Below, one piece after another: positions 37,126 through 48,800 of a stretch of 64,000 bases of DNA (within the stretch, counting starts at the first letter, position 1; each line of letters opens with the position of its first letter). This DNA is from Physcomitrium patens. Lineage: Eukaryota; Streptophyta; Bryopsida; Funariales; Funariaceae. The position numbers and the translations under genes were made by a program. The stretch covers positions 2,139,638-2,203,637 of the forward strand of contig NC_037258.1 of the NCBI RefSeq assembly GCF_000002425.4, in the 5' to 3' direction. The notes beneath the pieces are model-generated. The model saw only the letters and a program-made list of their open reading frames with translations, had not been told where the DNA came from and did not search any database.

Positions 37126-37304
37126 ATGGATCTATTTAACATTCTCTCTTATATATATATATATATATATAGTGAATGCTACCATGATTTGATACTTGTT
37201 ACAAATTATTACTTAGACATGTAAAACATGTATAACTTAAGTATTCACTCAGTATTCTAGGTTTTTTAGAAACCATTATTTAAACTATAAGAAAAAAAGA
37301 AAAA

Positions 37305-37336
37305 AAAGAAAAACAACAACAACAACAACAACAACA
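37305..37336. repeat. (CAA)n microsatellite
   Basis: About nine CAA/ACA units. Confidence 0.9.
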
Positions 37337-38100
37337 TAATTAACAAACTTATATCTAATATTTTTAAATGACATATTTAGAGTATGTCATATTGTATTAA
37401 AAAAATTATTGACTTTTCTTAGACATCTAATAGGATAGAGTGGCAAGCATATAAAGTGTCTACTTCAACAAGCAAGGAATTAGAGAAGTGTCCAAGCTTG
37501 TCAACTAGCTTTAATACAAGAAGGCCAAAATCAATGTGTTATCAAAAAATTTATGCAAGCAATTGAATATCAAATTTAAAGTGTTATAAAACATATATCC
37601 TTTAATCAATGAGTATAGCTCTTTCTTGTAATTTTTTCTATAGATTTTAAAATTCATAATACAAATAATAAAATAAATAAATTATGTAATAAAAAAATTC
37701 TATATATTTATACCTTATTTTAATTTGATTTTCAAAAGTCATCAAATCTTAAGTATATTTTAAAAAATGATTTAATGTAACTTATAAAACTAGTTTTTTT
37801 AATATATATTTTATATTTTGACTTGGTATTCTTAAATAAGATTATCTTATCATTTATTATCTTTCAATAGTATATATATATATATATATATATACATACA
37901 TTTTCTGACATTTTGTCAAATCCCTCTACCAATTTTTATACAAATTTTCCACTCTTTCACCATACTTTACTTATCTCTTTTTCTCATGATACTTGAGACT
38001 CGAAAACCCATCCAAAAAATCACATCGAAATTCCCGAAGTAGTATTACCACAACACAATATCAAGATCTCCAAACTATCAATTAAACTTCATACATATTC

Positions 38101-38876
38101 ATACATATTCATACATATTCGAGATTAAGGAACGAATGCCTTCGTTTTTGCTTAAGCACCCTTCGACGAATGACAAACAGACGAATGCGCTCATCCAAAA
38201 ATAGTCCACTTCATCTCTTAACATCCGTTTGCGGAGACCCATGGCTTCGTTGCAGCAGGCCTTTAGGGTTTTGGGGAAACTCTTCGCAAATTCCTGGGTC
38301 CAGTCCCCGCCATTGCTCCGCAGATTCACCACACTGTGAACCCTGTGAGAGAGTTGTAGTTGTCGTTTAGTACTTTGCTGGAATGCGCGGTGGATTTGTT
38401 TGGCAGGGCATGCGGAGACGCAGCTGCACTCAAACGTGGAGGATGATGCGGTGGTGCGATCCGGGATGCTCGACCAACTGAACTACTGCAAGGTGGGTTT
38501 CGGATTCGGGATGTTTTTCTGTGAATGGATCGTGGATTAGGGTTTTTGACATTCAGCCTTGACGAGAAGTGTCGAATCAGAAATTCAGAAGCTACGATCA
38601 ATCAAGGATGTTATTAGGGCATTGGATATGAAGATTAGCTTTTCGGATTGTCCGTGAGCGACAGTGGAGAGAGTGCCGTGTATTGGGAGTGTTGGAAGCT
38701 CTTTTGGTTGCGAATTGGTTACTTTTTTGTTTTTTTTAAAATTTTGTTGTTGAAGGGGTTTTAAGTTGAACGATTGTATAATTTGAAGGATTTTGCCTGT
38801 TACTGAGTATGGAGTGCATTCGTAGAGAAGTGTATGAAGGCTTTGTTCGTGAGAGCCGTGACTCGCGGTGGGCGCC
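38101..38876 (+). other. 5' flank/UTR of the PPR gene with telo-boxes and short upstream frames
   Basis: TTTAGGGTTTT at 38262-38272 and TTAGGGTTTT at 38537-38546 are telo-box-type motifs common in plant promoters of housekeeping genes. A short frame starts at ATG 38240 (MASLQQAFRVLGKLFAN, 32 codons). A possible exon near 38406-38492, between a TTTGGCAG acceptor and a CAAG|GTGGGT donor, could encode HAETQLHSNVEDDAVV and onward. The pieces may be 5' UTR exons or a small unrecognised gene. Confidence 0.35.
38262..38272 (+). promoter_or_regulatory. Telo-box-like motif
   Basis: TTTAGGGTTTT, the reverse of AAACCCTAAA-type boxes, upstream of the PPR gene. A second copy lies at 38537-38546. Confidence 0.35.
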
Positions 38877-38953
38877 ATGGCGAGGCGGGACGCGGCGCTA
38901 AAAATCTTGAAGTCTCAGCCGTTTTCGATACTCTCCAAAGGGGTCACTTCTAG
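38834..38953 (+). CDS. Overlapping upstream ORF of the PPR gene
   Basis: ATG at 38834 opens a 39-codon frame (MKALFVRAVTRGGRHG...) that overlaps the PPR start codon in another frame and stops at 38951-38953. Its start lies 43 bases before the PPR ATG. If present in the mRNA it would reduce PPR translation or require leaky scanning. No evidence that the peptide itself is functional. Confidence 0.25.
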   Translation: MKALFVRAVTRGGRHGEAGRGAKNLEVSAVFDTLQRGHF

Positions 38954-41341
38954 GGAGCCTGGTGTAATCTGGGGAAAGGGATTGCAGCTGGGCGCGACTC
39001 AACTTTCATCAGGAGGATGCCATCCTGGGACAAGCGCTCAAGTGGGTAGAGATTTGGGCAGCAGAGACACCGGCAGTCTTGAATTGCCCAGTAATGCATT
39101 GTCGATTAATGAAGGGGTCACTATCTCTGATGACCTTTCGAAGGTTAGAGCTTGTAGCATTTCGGCGTTGAGTGGTAATGGAATGTCTGTCAAGAGCAGA
39201 ACTTCGTGCTTAGGTGCAAGATTAGCAAGCAATGTTGTATTTTTGGACAGTGAAAGAGATTCAGATGATCAAGGTGCTGCACTTCTACAAGCTATGCCAT
39301 CATCATCCCTTCATGCCCCTCCAGTTCAATCTGCGCAACGAATACGGCAACCCCAACAGTCGCCGAGGTTCTCCACCCCGAAGTTATTGATAGGAAAGGT
39401 TTGCCAAGTGCTCCGGGATACGGAATGGGGTCAGGGAACGGAGGAGGCTTTACAAGAGCTGGGCGTTTATTTTACTCCGAGCTTAGTGAACGAAGTTTTA
39501 CGCTGCCAGCAAGATGTGGACAAAGCGATGGGGTTTTTTGAGTATGTGAGGAAACAGCCCTATTACAGTCACAACTCCCGCACTCACGCTAAAATGTTGA
39601 CTCTTCTAGGCGCTGCGAGGAGATACGACGATGTTCAGCGGCTTGTTGAATCAATGCAAAAGGATCGCACTAAACTGGACACGCAGCTATTCAATACTCT
39701 CATCCACATCTATGGTGAGGCCAATATGATGGAGAAGGCACTGCAGACACTTGCTGCGTTTACAAAAGAAGGGGGCCGGCCGACGGCTTATACTTACAGT
39801 TCTATGATTCAAGTTTTCATGAAAGGGGGCGATGTTCAAAACGGCTTGTTGATGTATAAACAGATGTTGAAAGCGAAGTTTGTGCCGGATCACACCACCT
39901 TCAACATTCTCATTGACAGCTTGGCAAAGGCTGATCAGGTCAGTGATTGTTGTTGAGTTCCATATCGGTTTTTTCTGCGCTGCGTCTCTAGTTAATTAAT
40001 CACTCCATTGTTCCTTGCAATGTATGCTATGATTGTGCACCCAGAAGTGTCGTCGGAAGTTATTAGTACGCTGTTTCCAACCCTACACGTCATCTTTGGT
40101 TTCATCTTAAGTTTATGTTTGTACTCGTATAGAATCATAACCCACTGGTTCTGTCTGTGTTGCGGCAGGTTGAGGAAGCTTGCAATGTCTTTGGTGACAT
40201 GTTCAAACTCAATGTCTCGCCCGATGTTTACACTTACACCATCCTTATTCGCAGTCTGGGTACCATAGGAAGGATTGATGCTGTCATGAAGTTGTTTGAA
40301 AGCATGACTGCGCAGGGATGTCAACCCAACTTGTTCACGTACCACAGTGTAATGCATGCTTTTGGAAGCGCTGGAAGAGTGGATGAAGCTTGCGACATTT
40401 TCCAACAAATGGTGCAAAAGGGGCTTCAGCCTGACGCAGTGACGTACAACATTCTGATAGATGCCTTTGGCAAAACTGGGCAGCTGGAGAGGGCATTTGA
40501 TTTTGTGGGAAAATCTCGTAGCTTTACAAATGAGGTTACATATAACAGCCTTCTGAGCAGCTTAGGCCGGAAGGGTGATATCCAGGGGCTGATGGAACTT
40601 TTCGGGCAAATGAAAGCCAAGGGGTTGGTATCTAATGAGCTCACGTATGCCATTTTAATTGAGCGTCTTGGATGGGCCGGCCGCGTAGAGGATGTCTGGC
40701 AGTTGTACTTGGAAATGGTGGACAATGATATTAAGTATGATATCGTGACCATAAACAATGTTCTCGATTGTCTGAGCAAAGCAGGGAGGGTAGAAGCTGC
40801 ATTTGAGCTATTCCAGGATATGAAATTTAAGGGCTTAAACGCAGACACCGTCACTTACAATATTTTGATTAATGGTTTGGGTCGTGCTGGGAAGCTGGAT
40901 GCGGCTGGCGCTCTGCTGTTGGAGATGGAAGAAAACGGATGTGCTCCCAATATTATTACCTACAACACTTTGATTAGCAGTTACGGGAAATGGAGCAATT
41001 TATCCGCGGCAACAAGGCTATTTCTCGAAATGAAAGAGAGAGGTGTTGCTCCAAATGTTGTCTCTTATTCCTCCCTAATCGAAGGGTTCGGAAAAGCAGG
41101 GAGAACAGATGCTGCCATATCCTTGTTTAGAGAAATGAAAGCAGAAGGTTGCCCTCCAAATCACGTTACCTACAACCTACTGATTGACTGCCTCATTCGG
41201 GCTGGCCGATTTGGCGCTGCTATGGAATATCTTCGTGAGATGAGAGACGCGGGCTGTCAAATGGGGAAAGTCACAAAAAGTTTGCTTGTGAGAATCCCTC
41301 CCCAGTATATGGAAGAAGCGCAGAGTTTCTTTCAAGAGTGA
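38877..41341 (+). CDS. P-class pentatricopeptide repeat (PPR) protein
   Basis: Two exons, 38877-39938 and 40169-41341, join in phase 0 (GCTGATCAG|GTCAGT ... GGCAG|GTTGAG) to give 744 residues. The ATG at 38877 has a good context (GCGCCATGG). PPR proteins bind organellar RNA one base per repeat and guide splicing, cleavage or stabilisation. The first 170 residues lack repeats and begin with a basic, Ser-rich segment fitting a plastid or mitochondrial transit peptide. From about residue 220 there are about 14 tandem 35-residue P motifs, for example AVTYNILIDAFGKTGQLERA, DTVTYNILINGLGRAGK and HVTYNLLIDCLIRAGR. No E, DYW or SMR domain follows the last repeat, so this is a P-class protein. The intron lies between repeats, which keeps the repeat phase. 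Intact. Confidence 0.94.
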
Positions 41342-42243
41342 TTGACTCAGAATTTACCTACTCATTTGTTTATCACTTCATAATTTTTAGGAAATTAATT
41401 ATACCCAGTGTTTGCACCCCGAGCTAACACTTAATTTTTCCTCTCTATGGAATCTGGGTTTCTCAGGATGCTGTTTTGCATCTGAAAGTCTTGTGGGATG
41501 TATCGCTCTCTTCCAACATCACTGGTCTAGATTGCCTACTTTCAGACTGGTTATTAATATTAATTTTCAGACCTAGAAGGTAAAAAGTCAGAAGATATCA
41601 TGCTCCCTGCCAATGTCTTAGTTCTTGAACTGGTTTGGTAGAGAAGTTGGGCTCTGCTACTGCTATCTGCTGCTGTTTGTGAGAGACCAATTCAGACCTG
41701 GTATACTTTATCTCTCCGTATGTATTCAGTCTCCAGGCGATTGTATCAGCGATGTCGTCAAATGGAAGGATCAGCTGCTGGTGTATACTTAAGTTGCACA
41801 ACCACAACGCTGTAAAAACAGTGATTCTGAAGACGTACACTGTATTGGGATGATGCGTGCAGAGCGTTGTTGGAAGATTGTGCAGAGCTAGTTTCTGTAA
41901 CTAGGCAGGTACAGGTTCCGTATGGGCATGGCCGGTATACATAAGGGTGTCAGAAGTCTGGGGCACGTCATTCACTGAAATACATATGTATATATCTGTA
42001 AGCTTGAACGGCATTGTTTTCAACATTCCATGAATCTCTCTTCCCAATACTATGGAGATAAACAAGTTTCTATGTGAAGACAATGGCCACTTGTGGTGTC
42101 GATCAAGTGACGACTGTCACTTAACCACCAGTTGGCAGCACCCTAAATATACACAATAAAATCGGTGAGAATAAAGACAACTAATGAAATCCATCAATCC
42201 AAGCCATCGAAATAATGACCGTGCAAGTTGGTCAAATAATTCT
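41342..42243. other. Intergenic between convergent genes
   Basis: Probable 3' UTR of the PPR gene followed by the downstream flank of the minus-strand pseudogene. No coding sequence recognised. Confidence 0.5.
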
Positions 42244-43882
42244 TTATAATGCTACCGGAAAGTCTGGCAAATAAACAGACATGTTAACATATCTACAGCA
42301 ATCCTGATACACTTTTGACTCAGCTTGGGAAGAGCAAATGTCGTGGATTGCTGCAACAATCTTGCGCCCCCTCTCCGAATCCGCCACTGACCTGGAACTT
42401 TCCAGCCCTTGTATGACAGTATCGCTTAGTTTTACCTCTTCGTTTCCAAGAGACGTGCCGCTGTTTGGAACCTGAGAGAGAGCGTGCATTGCCGAGTCCC
42501 GGTTCGGCACTATCTTCACGTGAGCTAGCACACGCTTTCTTAACACAGAGCTTTGATGAACTAAGTAATTGATTACAGCTTTGTCGTGGAAGGGCTGGCG
42601 ATTTTTTTCTCCAAAGCTATGCGGACAATCTCGGTTGTCATCTTGTTTCGAGCTTGCGGACATAATCCATCTTCCCCATCCCAAAGCCGCTGTTCACGAC
42701 GGCCTTCTCCCTGTGAGCCCTGTCAAGTAATCGCCATAGTCCGGTGCCATAAAGGCTTTGTATCAAGCCCTTGGCATACTCCTCTTTGGTCGCAACATTC
42801 GATTTCTTCTCTGACTTTGGGAGTGTCGGTGGACTGAGGATAATCATATCTGCAGGTATCGTTTTCTTGTCAACTTCCTCGGCCTCTAGTAACACTATTC
42901 CATGTGCGGAACTCATTTCCGTGTCTGTGGAAGGCTTCACCATCTCCTCGTCCTGGAAAGTATTAGGAGAGTGATTTTCGCCTCTTCTCCCAAAAGTTCC
43001 TCAGCGTCTGAATCTGACCATGAGCGGTCTTCTCCAGAGAGGTACAAGTGTTGCAGACTACGGATTGCGGCCATTGCATCGCCAACGAAAAGCACACCCT
43101 TCACTTGCGTCAGAAGCACACGGCGGTACTTCGATTTTACCATTCCCAGCAACATCTCGTAGCATACCCAGTGGCGAAGTTGTGCTGGAGGGTCATCGAA
43201 GAACCCGCTAAAAATGTTGGTAGGATCCAGTTCTTGCATCTCGAAGCCTACGATGCTGCCATAGCCGGACCAGCTCTGTGCTCATTGCCATCTGCTTGTG
43301 AGTCATTTAACCGCGTGCCCCATCTCAAATCCACACGGGCAGATCGCGCTTGCTCTTCTACTGCGCGCTTGAAAACTATCGAATTAAATGGTATGAGAGT
43401 TGAGTTTGTGATATCTGTAAACAATATCAATACCGAGTCTGTCGTTAAGTTGAGTCACCACTCCGAAAAATAAAACCTTCGTTGTGTAGTGAATACAATG
43501 ATATTGCAAAAGAGTGTAGGGGTTCAGGCCCACCTGAAGCTCTTCGATTAGCAATTGTTTCAGGATCAGACAGAGCCAATATCCTCTGGAAACTTGCTTC
43601 GTCTTCTTGGAACACCTCCCACACTTGTTTAGAACCGCAATAATCTCGAGGGAAAAGAACTACACCATCCGTTCGCGCTGAGGCGCCGCTTCGGTGCAAC
43701 GTCCTCAGAAACAGTCGCATGTTGGCGAGACTAGTCCCATTGGAAAGGTGTGCCACTATAAGTTCTCGCATGTGTCGGGTTCCTTTCCTAAACAAAACCC
43801 CCATGCCTTGGAGCGCACTCTCTACTGGGATGACTGACTTGGGAGGATATCAACCCTCACCACGTTGCTTTGCAATACCCTC
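42244..43882 (-). pseudogene. C-terminal part of a broken host membrane-protein gene (glycosyltransferase-like, family unsure)
   Basis: Minus-strand translation shows a colinear protein spread over several frames. It runs VESALQGMGVLFRKGTRHMR and LFLRTLHRSGA (43.83-43.65 kb), SGYGSIVGFEMQELDP, YEMLLGMVKSKYRRVLLTQV and LYLSGEDRSW (43.28-43.02 kb), ADMIILSPPTLP and LIQSLYGTGLWRLL (42.85-42.73 kb), then VINYLVHQSSVLRKR and IVPNRDSAMHAL (42.58-42.47 kb). Frame changes are seen near the A-run at 42985, near 42635, near the A-run at 42606 and between 43450 and 43270. The blocks resemble a plant family of single-pass membrane proteins with a GT-like domain, which I recall as DUF7780/DUF616-like, with low certainty. 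The reading order points upstream to 43.88 kb, where a gypsy element begins. The matching N-terminal part lies at 55.47-55.16 kb on the far side of that element. Confidence 0.7.
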
Positions 43883-43887
43883 TGAAG

Positions 43888-44043
43888 AATAAATAGTTAT
43901 TTTTAGAATGTAGATACCTAGTGTATAGTGTAAATAGGAATAGATAACTGTTGAAAAGGTTGTAGAATAAGTAGTTATTTTTAGAATGTAGATATCTTGT
44001 GTATAGTGTAAACAGGAATAGATAACTGTTGAAAAGGTTGTTC
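43888..44043 (+). repeat. 78-bp tandem duplication inside the 5' LTR
   Basis: Two units each begin AATARATAGTTATTTTTAG-like and end GTTGAAAAGGTTGT. The 3' LTR has one unit, so the duplication arose in this copy or in its 5' LTR after insertion. Confidence 0.85.
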
Positions 44044-44583
44044 AACAGGTAGAATGGATGAATAGTCAGAAAAAGTAGTTATCATCTGTAGTATAGGAGT
44101 TGGTATCTCGGGGTAGTATAAGGAGGATGGGAGAGGGGAAGAAAATACCAGACTGCGATAGTACTGAGCCGGGGATAAGCTTGGTGCTATCTCTTCTTCT
44201 TAGTTTTCTTGTTTCTTTTGTGTTAGTGTTGATTTTAGTGAAGAGAATTAATTTAATGAATTAATGTTTGATTTACGAAGTTGTTTATGGATCACTGTTT
44301 ATCAATTGTTGTAAAAGATTGAGGACGTATGTAAGTTTCCAATCACTGTTTATCACAAGGTTGTAAGTTTAGTGGAGAGGAATTGTAATCAAAGGAATTG
44401 TCTTGATTAGATTCTGTGGATTAGAAGTTGTTCGTTCGAGGGTTTGGAATATGCTTATGTGTTTGTGAATTACACAAGGTACTGAAATCGTTGTCGTGGA
44501 TGTTATTGTATTGATATGAGAGAGTGGACAGTAGGAGGAAAAGTTAAGTGTTCTTCGGTATGGTAATCATTCAGCAGTAGCGG

Positions 44584-45853
44584 TGTCGTATTAAGTGCTT
44601 TCCTGCTCGAGAACGCACTGGGCGTCTGGCTGTAGAAGGTAGTATGGAGATTCGCTAATATTCAAACAGTCTATCGGTTTTTTACTGTTGGAATATAAAC
44701 AAGTGTAAGAATATATCGTAAATCTATACGGATGCCCTTTGACTGCTCGTCGAAGTCCTTTTTGTCCCAGCCGGTAGGTCTCTAGACGTTACAGAGAACC
44801 CCAAACAACCCAAACTGCTAATCTTCGATACCGCTTTATACTCACGATCTTGTATCCACTGACTGTCTCATTAGATTAATCCAATAAATTTCATTCACTC
44901 TGCATACTCAATCCTATAGACACCCTTTTAATTCTTCAATCACAGACGTAACTTTGATTTCACAAAACAGTCAAGAGTAATCAAACCCACTTCATTAAAA
45001 ATCTTCATTCACCATTACAACACCGACTTCAACAACGATTGCCTCAGTCTTCCCAAAATCCTATGAAGAAAAAAAACCCAATTCTTTGTCTTTTCTTCCC
45101 CGACCCAAAGCATTAAGCTAGCTCCCCGATCCTTCAAAACCCCAAAAAAACTTATTCTCCCCCCCCTCTCATTTCTTAATCTTAATTTTGAATTTCTTCA
45201 ATCTTCCGTCTTGGATCCGAAATTGGCTCCCGCCGTCAGAGCTTGGATCCAAAATTGGCTCTTGCCGTCAGAGCTTTCTCCTCCATTTTTACCTTTAAGA
45301 GATCTTTTTACCGAAAGGACGTTCCCGGAATGGCACAAAGGACGGAACAACCTGAAACGGAATCGGAGCCCCGTAATCAGGACCACATTGAGTCGCCCGA
45401 CCAATTCAGGTTTCATATTGGGTAAGAGTCCAGTAGTAAGACTCGGATGTTCCCGTAATTGGATCAAATTGGTCCTTCGCGTCAGATTGGCTAAGGCCCG
45501 TAGTAAGACCTGGATTTTTCCGTAATTAGACTGCATTGGGTTGCCCGACCAATTCAGGTCTCATATTGGGTAAGAGGATCCAGATTGGATGTCTTGAAAT
45601 TAGATCCAATTGGCTCTTCGAACCAGGCTCACCCGTCGTTGAATTGGTCCTTTCCCTTTTTTGCTGACTCCCGTTATTGGAATCGAACGGAGCATTTCAG
45701 TATGCCCCGGCTGACTGTAACGGGGTGACTGACCCTAGCCTCCCAGTATTTGCACTGGAATTGGTCGTTGCCCCCAATATTCGACATAACTAAATATTAA
45801 TAAAAGTCCCCTTTCTTTATATTTTCACGGTATACTCGTGTTACAACACGACA
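44584..45853. mobile_element. Nested insertion, probable solo LTR of another LTR element
   Basis: The sequence absent from the 3' LTR starts TGTCGTATTAAG and ends CAACACGACA, giving 5'-TG...CA-3' ends with a 6-bp inverted repeat TGTCGT/ACGACA. It is flanked by GCGG on both sides (44580-44583 and 45854-45857), a 4-bp target-site duplication. It has no coding sequence. At 1.27 kb, with these ends, a solo LTR is the simplest reading. It contains internal direct repeats at 45211-45274 and 45385-45576. Confidence 0.75.
45211..45274. repeat. 32-bp tandem repeat inside the nested insertion
   Basis: Units 45211-45242 and 45243-45274 share TTGGATCCRAAATTGGCTC and CCGTCAGAGC, with three or four differences. 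A second related direct repeat (CCCGACCAATTCAGG..., then ATATTGGGTAAGAG) occurs at about 45385-45428 and 45531-45576. Confidence 0.88.
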
Positions 45854-48800
45854 GCGGTTGATTGCGTGACCCTAACAATTGGAGCTCATATACATGGTCA
45901 TTTCCCGTGTTCGAATCCCCCTGTATGGGTTTATTCTGGGAGGTTTCTTCCGGAATAAGTAAAACGAGCAATCACATTTTGGCGCCGCTGCCGGGAATTG
46001 ACAACATTATTGAGTGTTAGGAATTAACTGTCGAAGCAGTAAAGGAGATTAGGAAGCAAACTCAGTAGAAATAATGAAAGAGTATGGTTATTAAGAATGA
46101 GAATTTAACAGCAAAGAGAATAAAGCAATCAAAAGAAAGAACAAAGCGATCGCAAGCAAGAAATTTGTTGCGTAATGAGCGAGATCGCAAATTAAAAAAG
46201 AAGCATCGACAAAGTTGGATTAAGTCATGGTTGCATGCCTATCGGCATATTCGATCATATCCAGAAGACGATCGACCTCTAATATTTCAGAAGTACATAC
46301 CGTTAAAGAAATTACCAAGAGCACTCGCGGAGAGCGCTGCTAATAGTCCAGCAAACCTCTCAAAGTCGTTAACGGAAAACGAAGAAGGCACAGAGGAATT
46401 AGGTACCCCACTGGATATCTTTTCAATTGGAAATACGTCCGATTCTAACAAAACTGGTTCTGAAGATCGGCATAAATCACTTGTCAATAAAAACCAATTC
46501 AGAGTATATCAAAACCTGTCGTTTTCACCTCATATTCAACTAGTAAAATTATTTGAGGATAATAACAGTCAATCAGGAAGGCCTAGAAGTCCAAAAAAGA
46601 CTTTTGCAGGAGATAGTTTTTATTTTAATAAAAAATTGAGCAGAACATCGGCATCTTTAATGACGTCCGGAGGACCAGCAGTTTCGATTGTAGTTCAAAT
46701 GGGTGCAGTGGGCGATCAAATGACTAGCGTCGCGCCATTATCTACTTTTTGGGGTTTGCCAGATGCGGATCCAGATCAACATTTGTTTCAATTCTTGACG
46801 ACTTGTGTAGCCAGTAATGGAAGAACAGAAGACATTTGGCTGAGATGGCTGCAAGCGACATTGAAAGACACAACGTTTGAATGGTATAACCGCTAACCTG
46901 TGGGACAATTTATCAATTGGGAGGCATTGAAAAATACATTTTTAGCCCATTTTCGACCAATTGGTTTTGAAGAACATCTTAGAGAAAAATTAATGAACAG
47001 CAGAATGGTACCAGGGGAAGCGGTACAGTCATATTATGGTCGTGTAGCAGATATACTTTGAAAATGGCCAAATAACCAAATGTCGGAATCATTTGTGTTG
47101 TCCATATTGGTTAATGGACTACACCCACCAGAATTGAAAATGTTTGTAAAGGAGGCACAATCAGCCACCATTGCATCATCTCTTGAGCAAGCAAATGTAT
47201 GGGAGGAATGTCACTATGACCAGAACTTAACAGTTGGAGCCACGATGATTCCATCTCAAGGAAGTTATCAAATGACAAATTAGAATAACACATCAGGAAG
47301 TTATCTGGGAAGGAATGATTATGGTACAATTCCACAGGAAATAGTGGATGCCGTTCCATTGCAAGCTATACCACCATCATCATCACACCCGTATGCGCCT
47401 TATTTCACATATCAGAAACCAATACCTACAAAGGAATTGCCAAATGCATTGGTATCAAGGGATCCCGATGAGTCATTGCTGTTAACATTGACGAAAAAAA
47501 TGGATGAATTGGTTGTGAATCTGGCCAAGGATAAAGAAAAAAGGCATAAATCAATCAATATGCGTCCCAATGTCTGGTGCAGCAATTGTAAGGGGCAAGG
47601 TCATTTAGTAACAGAATGTCCTTCACCACCCCAAATGACTGTACAATGTACCTTTTGTGGGGGCAAGCATATTACCACCAACTGTTGGAATTTATGGAAG
47701 CAATAACAACTCAATAATTAGATAATGACTCAACCAACTTTGTGGGATGTCAATCAAGTACAGACGAATAATAGGTTTGGCTAGAATAAAAATCGAGCGA
47801 ATAAACAAAACATGAATTATTCTAATTTCCTAAACTTTGAATTTCATGAAGAAGGTGTATCCAATACTCACGGATTGGCGATGAATCAACTAGGATACCA
47901 TCAATATCCATCCATAATAAAGCCAATGCCAGACTCTACAGTAACAATGGGTCAACTAGGATCCTTTACTCATCTGACATGGAACAGACGTAGCCGTTAT
48001 ATACCAGTAGAGATACCCATTATCCCTGAAGGAGTTGGCAGGAGACCACTTTGTTGCTATCGTTGCAGACAAATCAGACATTATGCGAGTGAATGTCTTA
48101 ATCCAAGGGCCAATGATGACTATGCTCCAATATGTGGAAATTGTAAGCAGTCTGGTCATACTTATCAGCAGTGTAATGCGCCCTTTAATTATAATAACTG
48201 GGACGAGGAAATACAAACAAGCCAACTGGCGGAGGACAAAGGCCCTGTTCAACGAGACTCACTAGTACATTGTGTCGAGGTGGTGAACAAAAAGACAAGA
48301 ATCCAATTCAAGACATGGATGAATCAATCGCAGGAGAGCAAGTAGTGCCGTCCACGGGACTAAACGAACCAATATCAGTATTGAGACGTATCTCAATATT
48401 GAGACCTCAACAGACTGAGGAACCCAATTTGGTCCCATGCGCCAATTTGTCAAGACCATCAAGATCGATCTCAACTGACCAAGTACCAATACCTATACAG
48501 GCTAATAAAAGATCTTACGCATTAAAGGAACCTTTAGTGGTAGACAAGTTGGCAAAGTTACCAAAGGCAATCCCAATCGCCAGGAAGGAATTGTTGCCGA
48601 ATGGAGTAAAATTGAAACCAATGAAATGTAAAAGAGCATTGGAAATTACTCTCAATATGGAATCCTACGACATTCTGAGGGATTTGGATGTTATTGAGCC
48701 TTCAATTACAATGAAGAAACTTTTAGCTGTAGCACTGGAATGTCGATCTACATTGAATTCAACATTAATACGAAGAAGTTCTCGCACTAAAGAAATTCAT

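Larger units (their letters stand above)
36481..38100. other. AT-rich intergenic DNA
   Basis: (TA)n at 36940-36970, 37152-37172 and 37871-37894, a (CAA)n run at 37305-37336, and a MITE-like inverted-repeat unit at 36976-37125. No coding sequence seen. Confidence 0.55.
43883..45976 (+). repeat. 5' LTR of the gypsy fossil, interrupted by a nested insertion
   Basis: Begins TGAAGAATAA and ends CGAGCAATCACA, matching the 3' LTR (54420-55162) at both ends. Relative to the 3' LTR it has an extra 78-bp tandem unit near its start (43888-43965 and 43966-44043) and a 1.27 kb insertion at 44584-45853. Confidence 0.88.

Noticed and set aside
45900-45925. GTTCGAATCCCC in the gypsy LTR looks like a tRNA B box
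   Set aside because: No A box or cloverleaf could be formed upstream, and the same sequence recurs in the 3' LTR, so it is part of the LTR.
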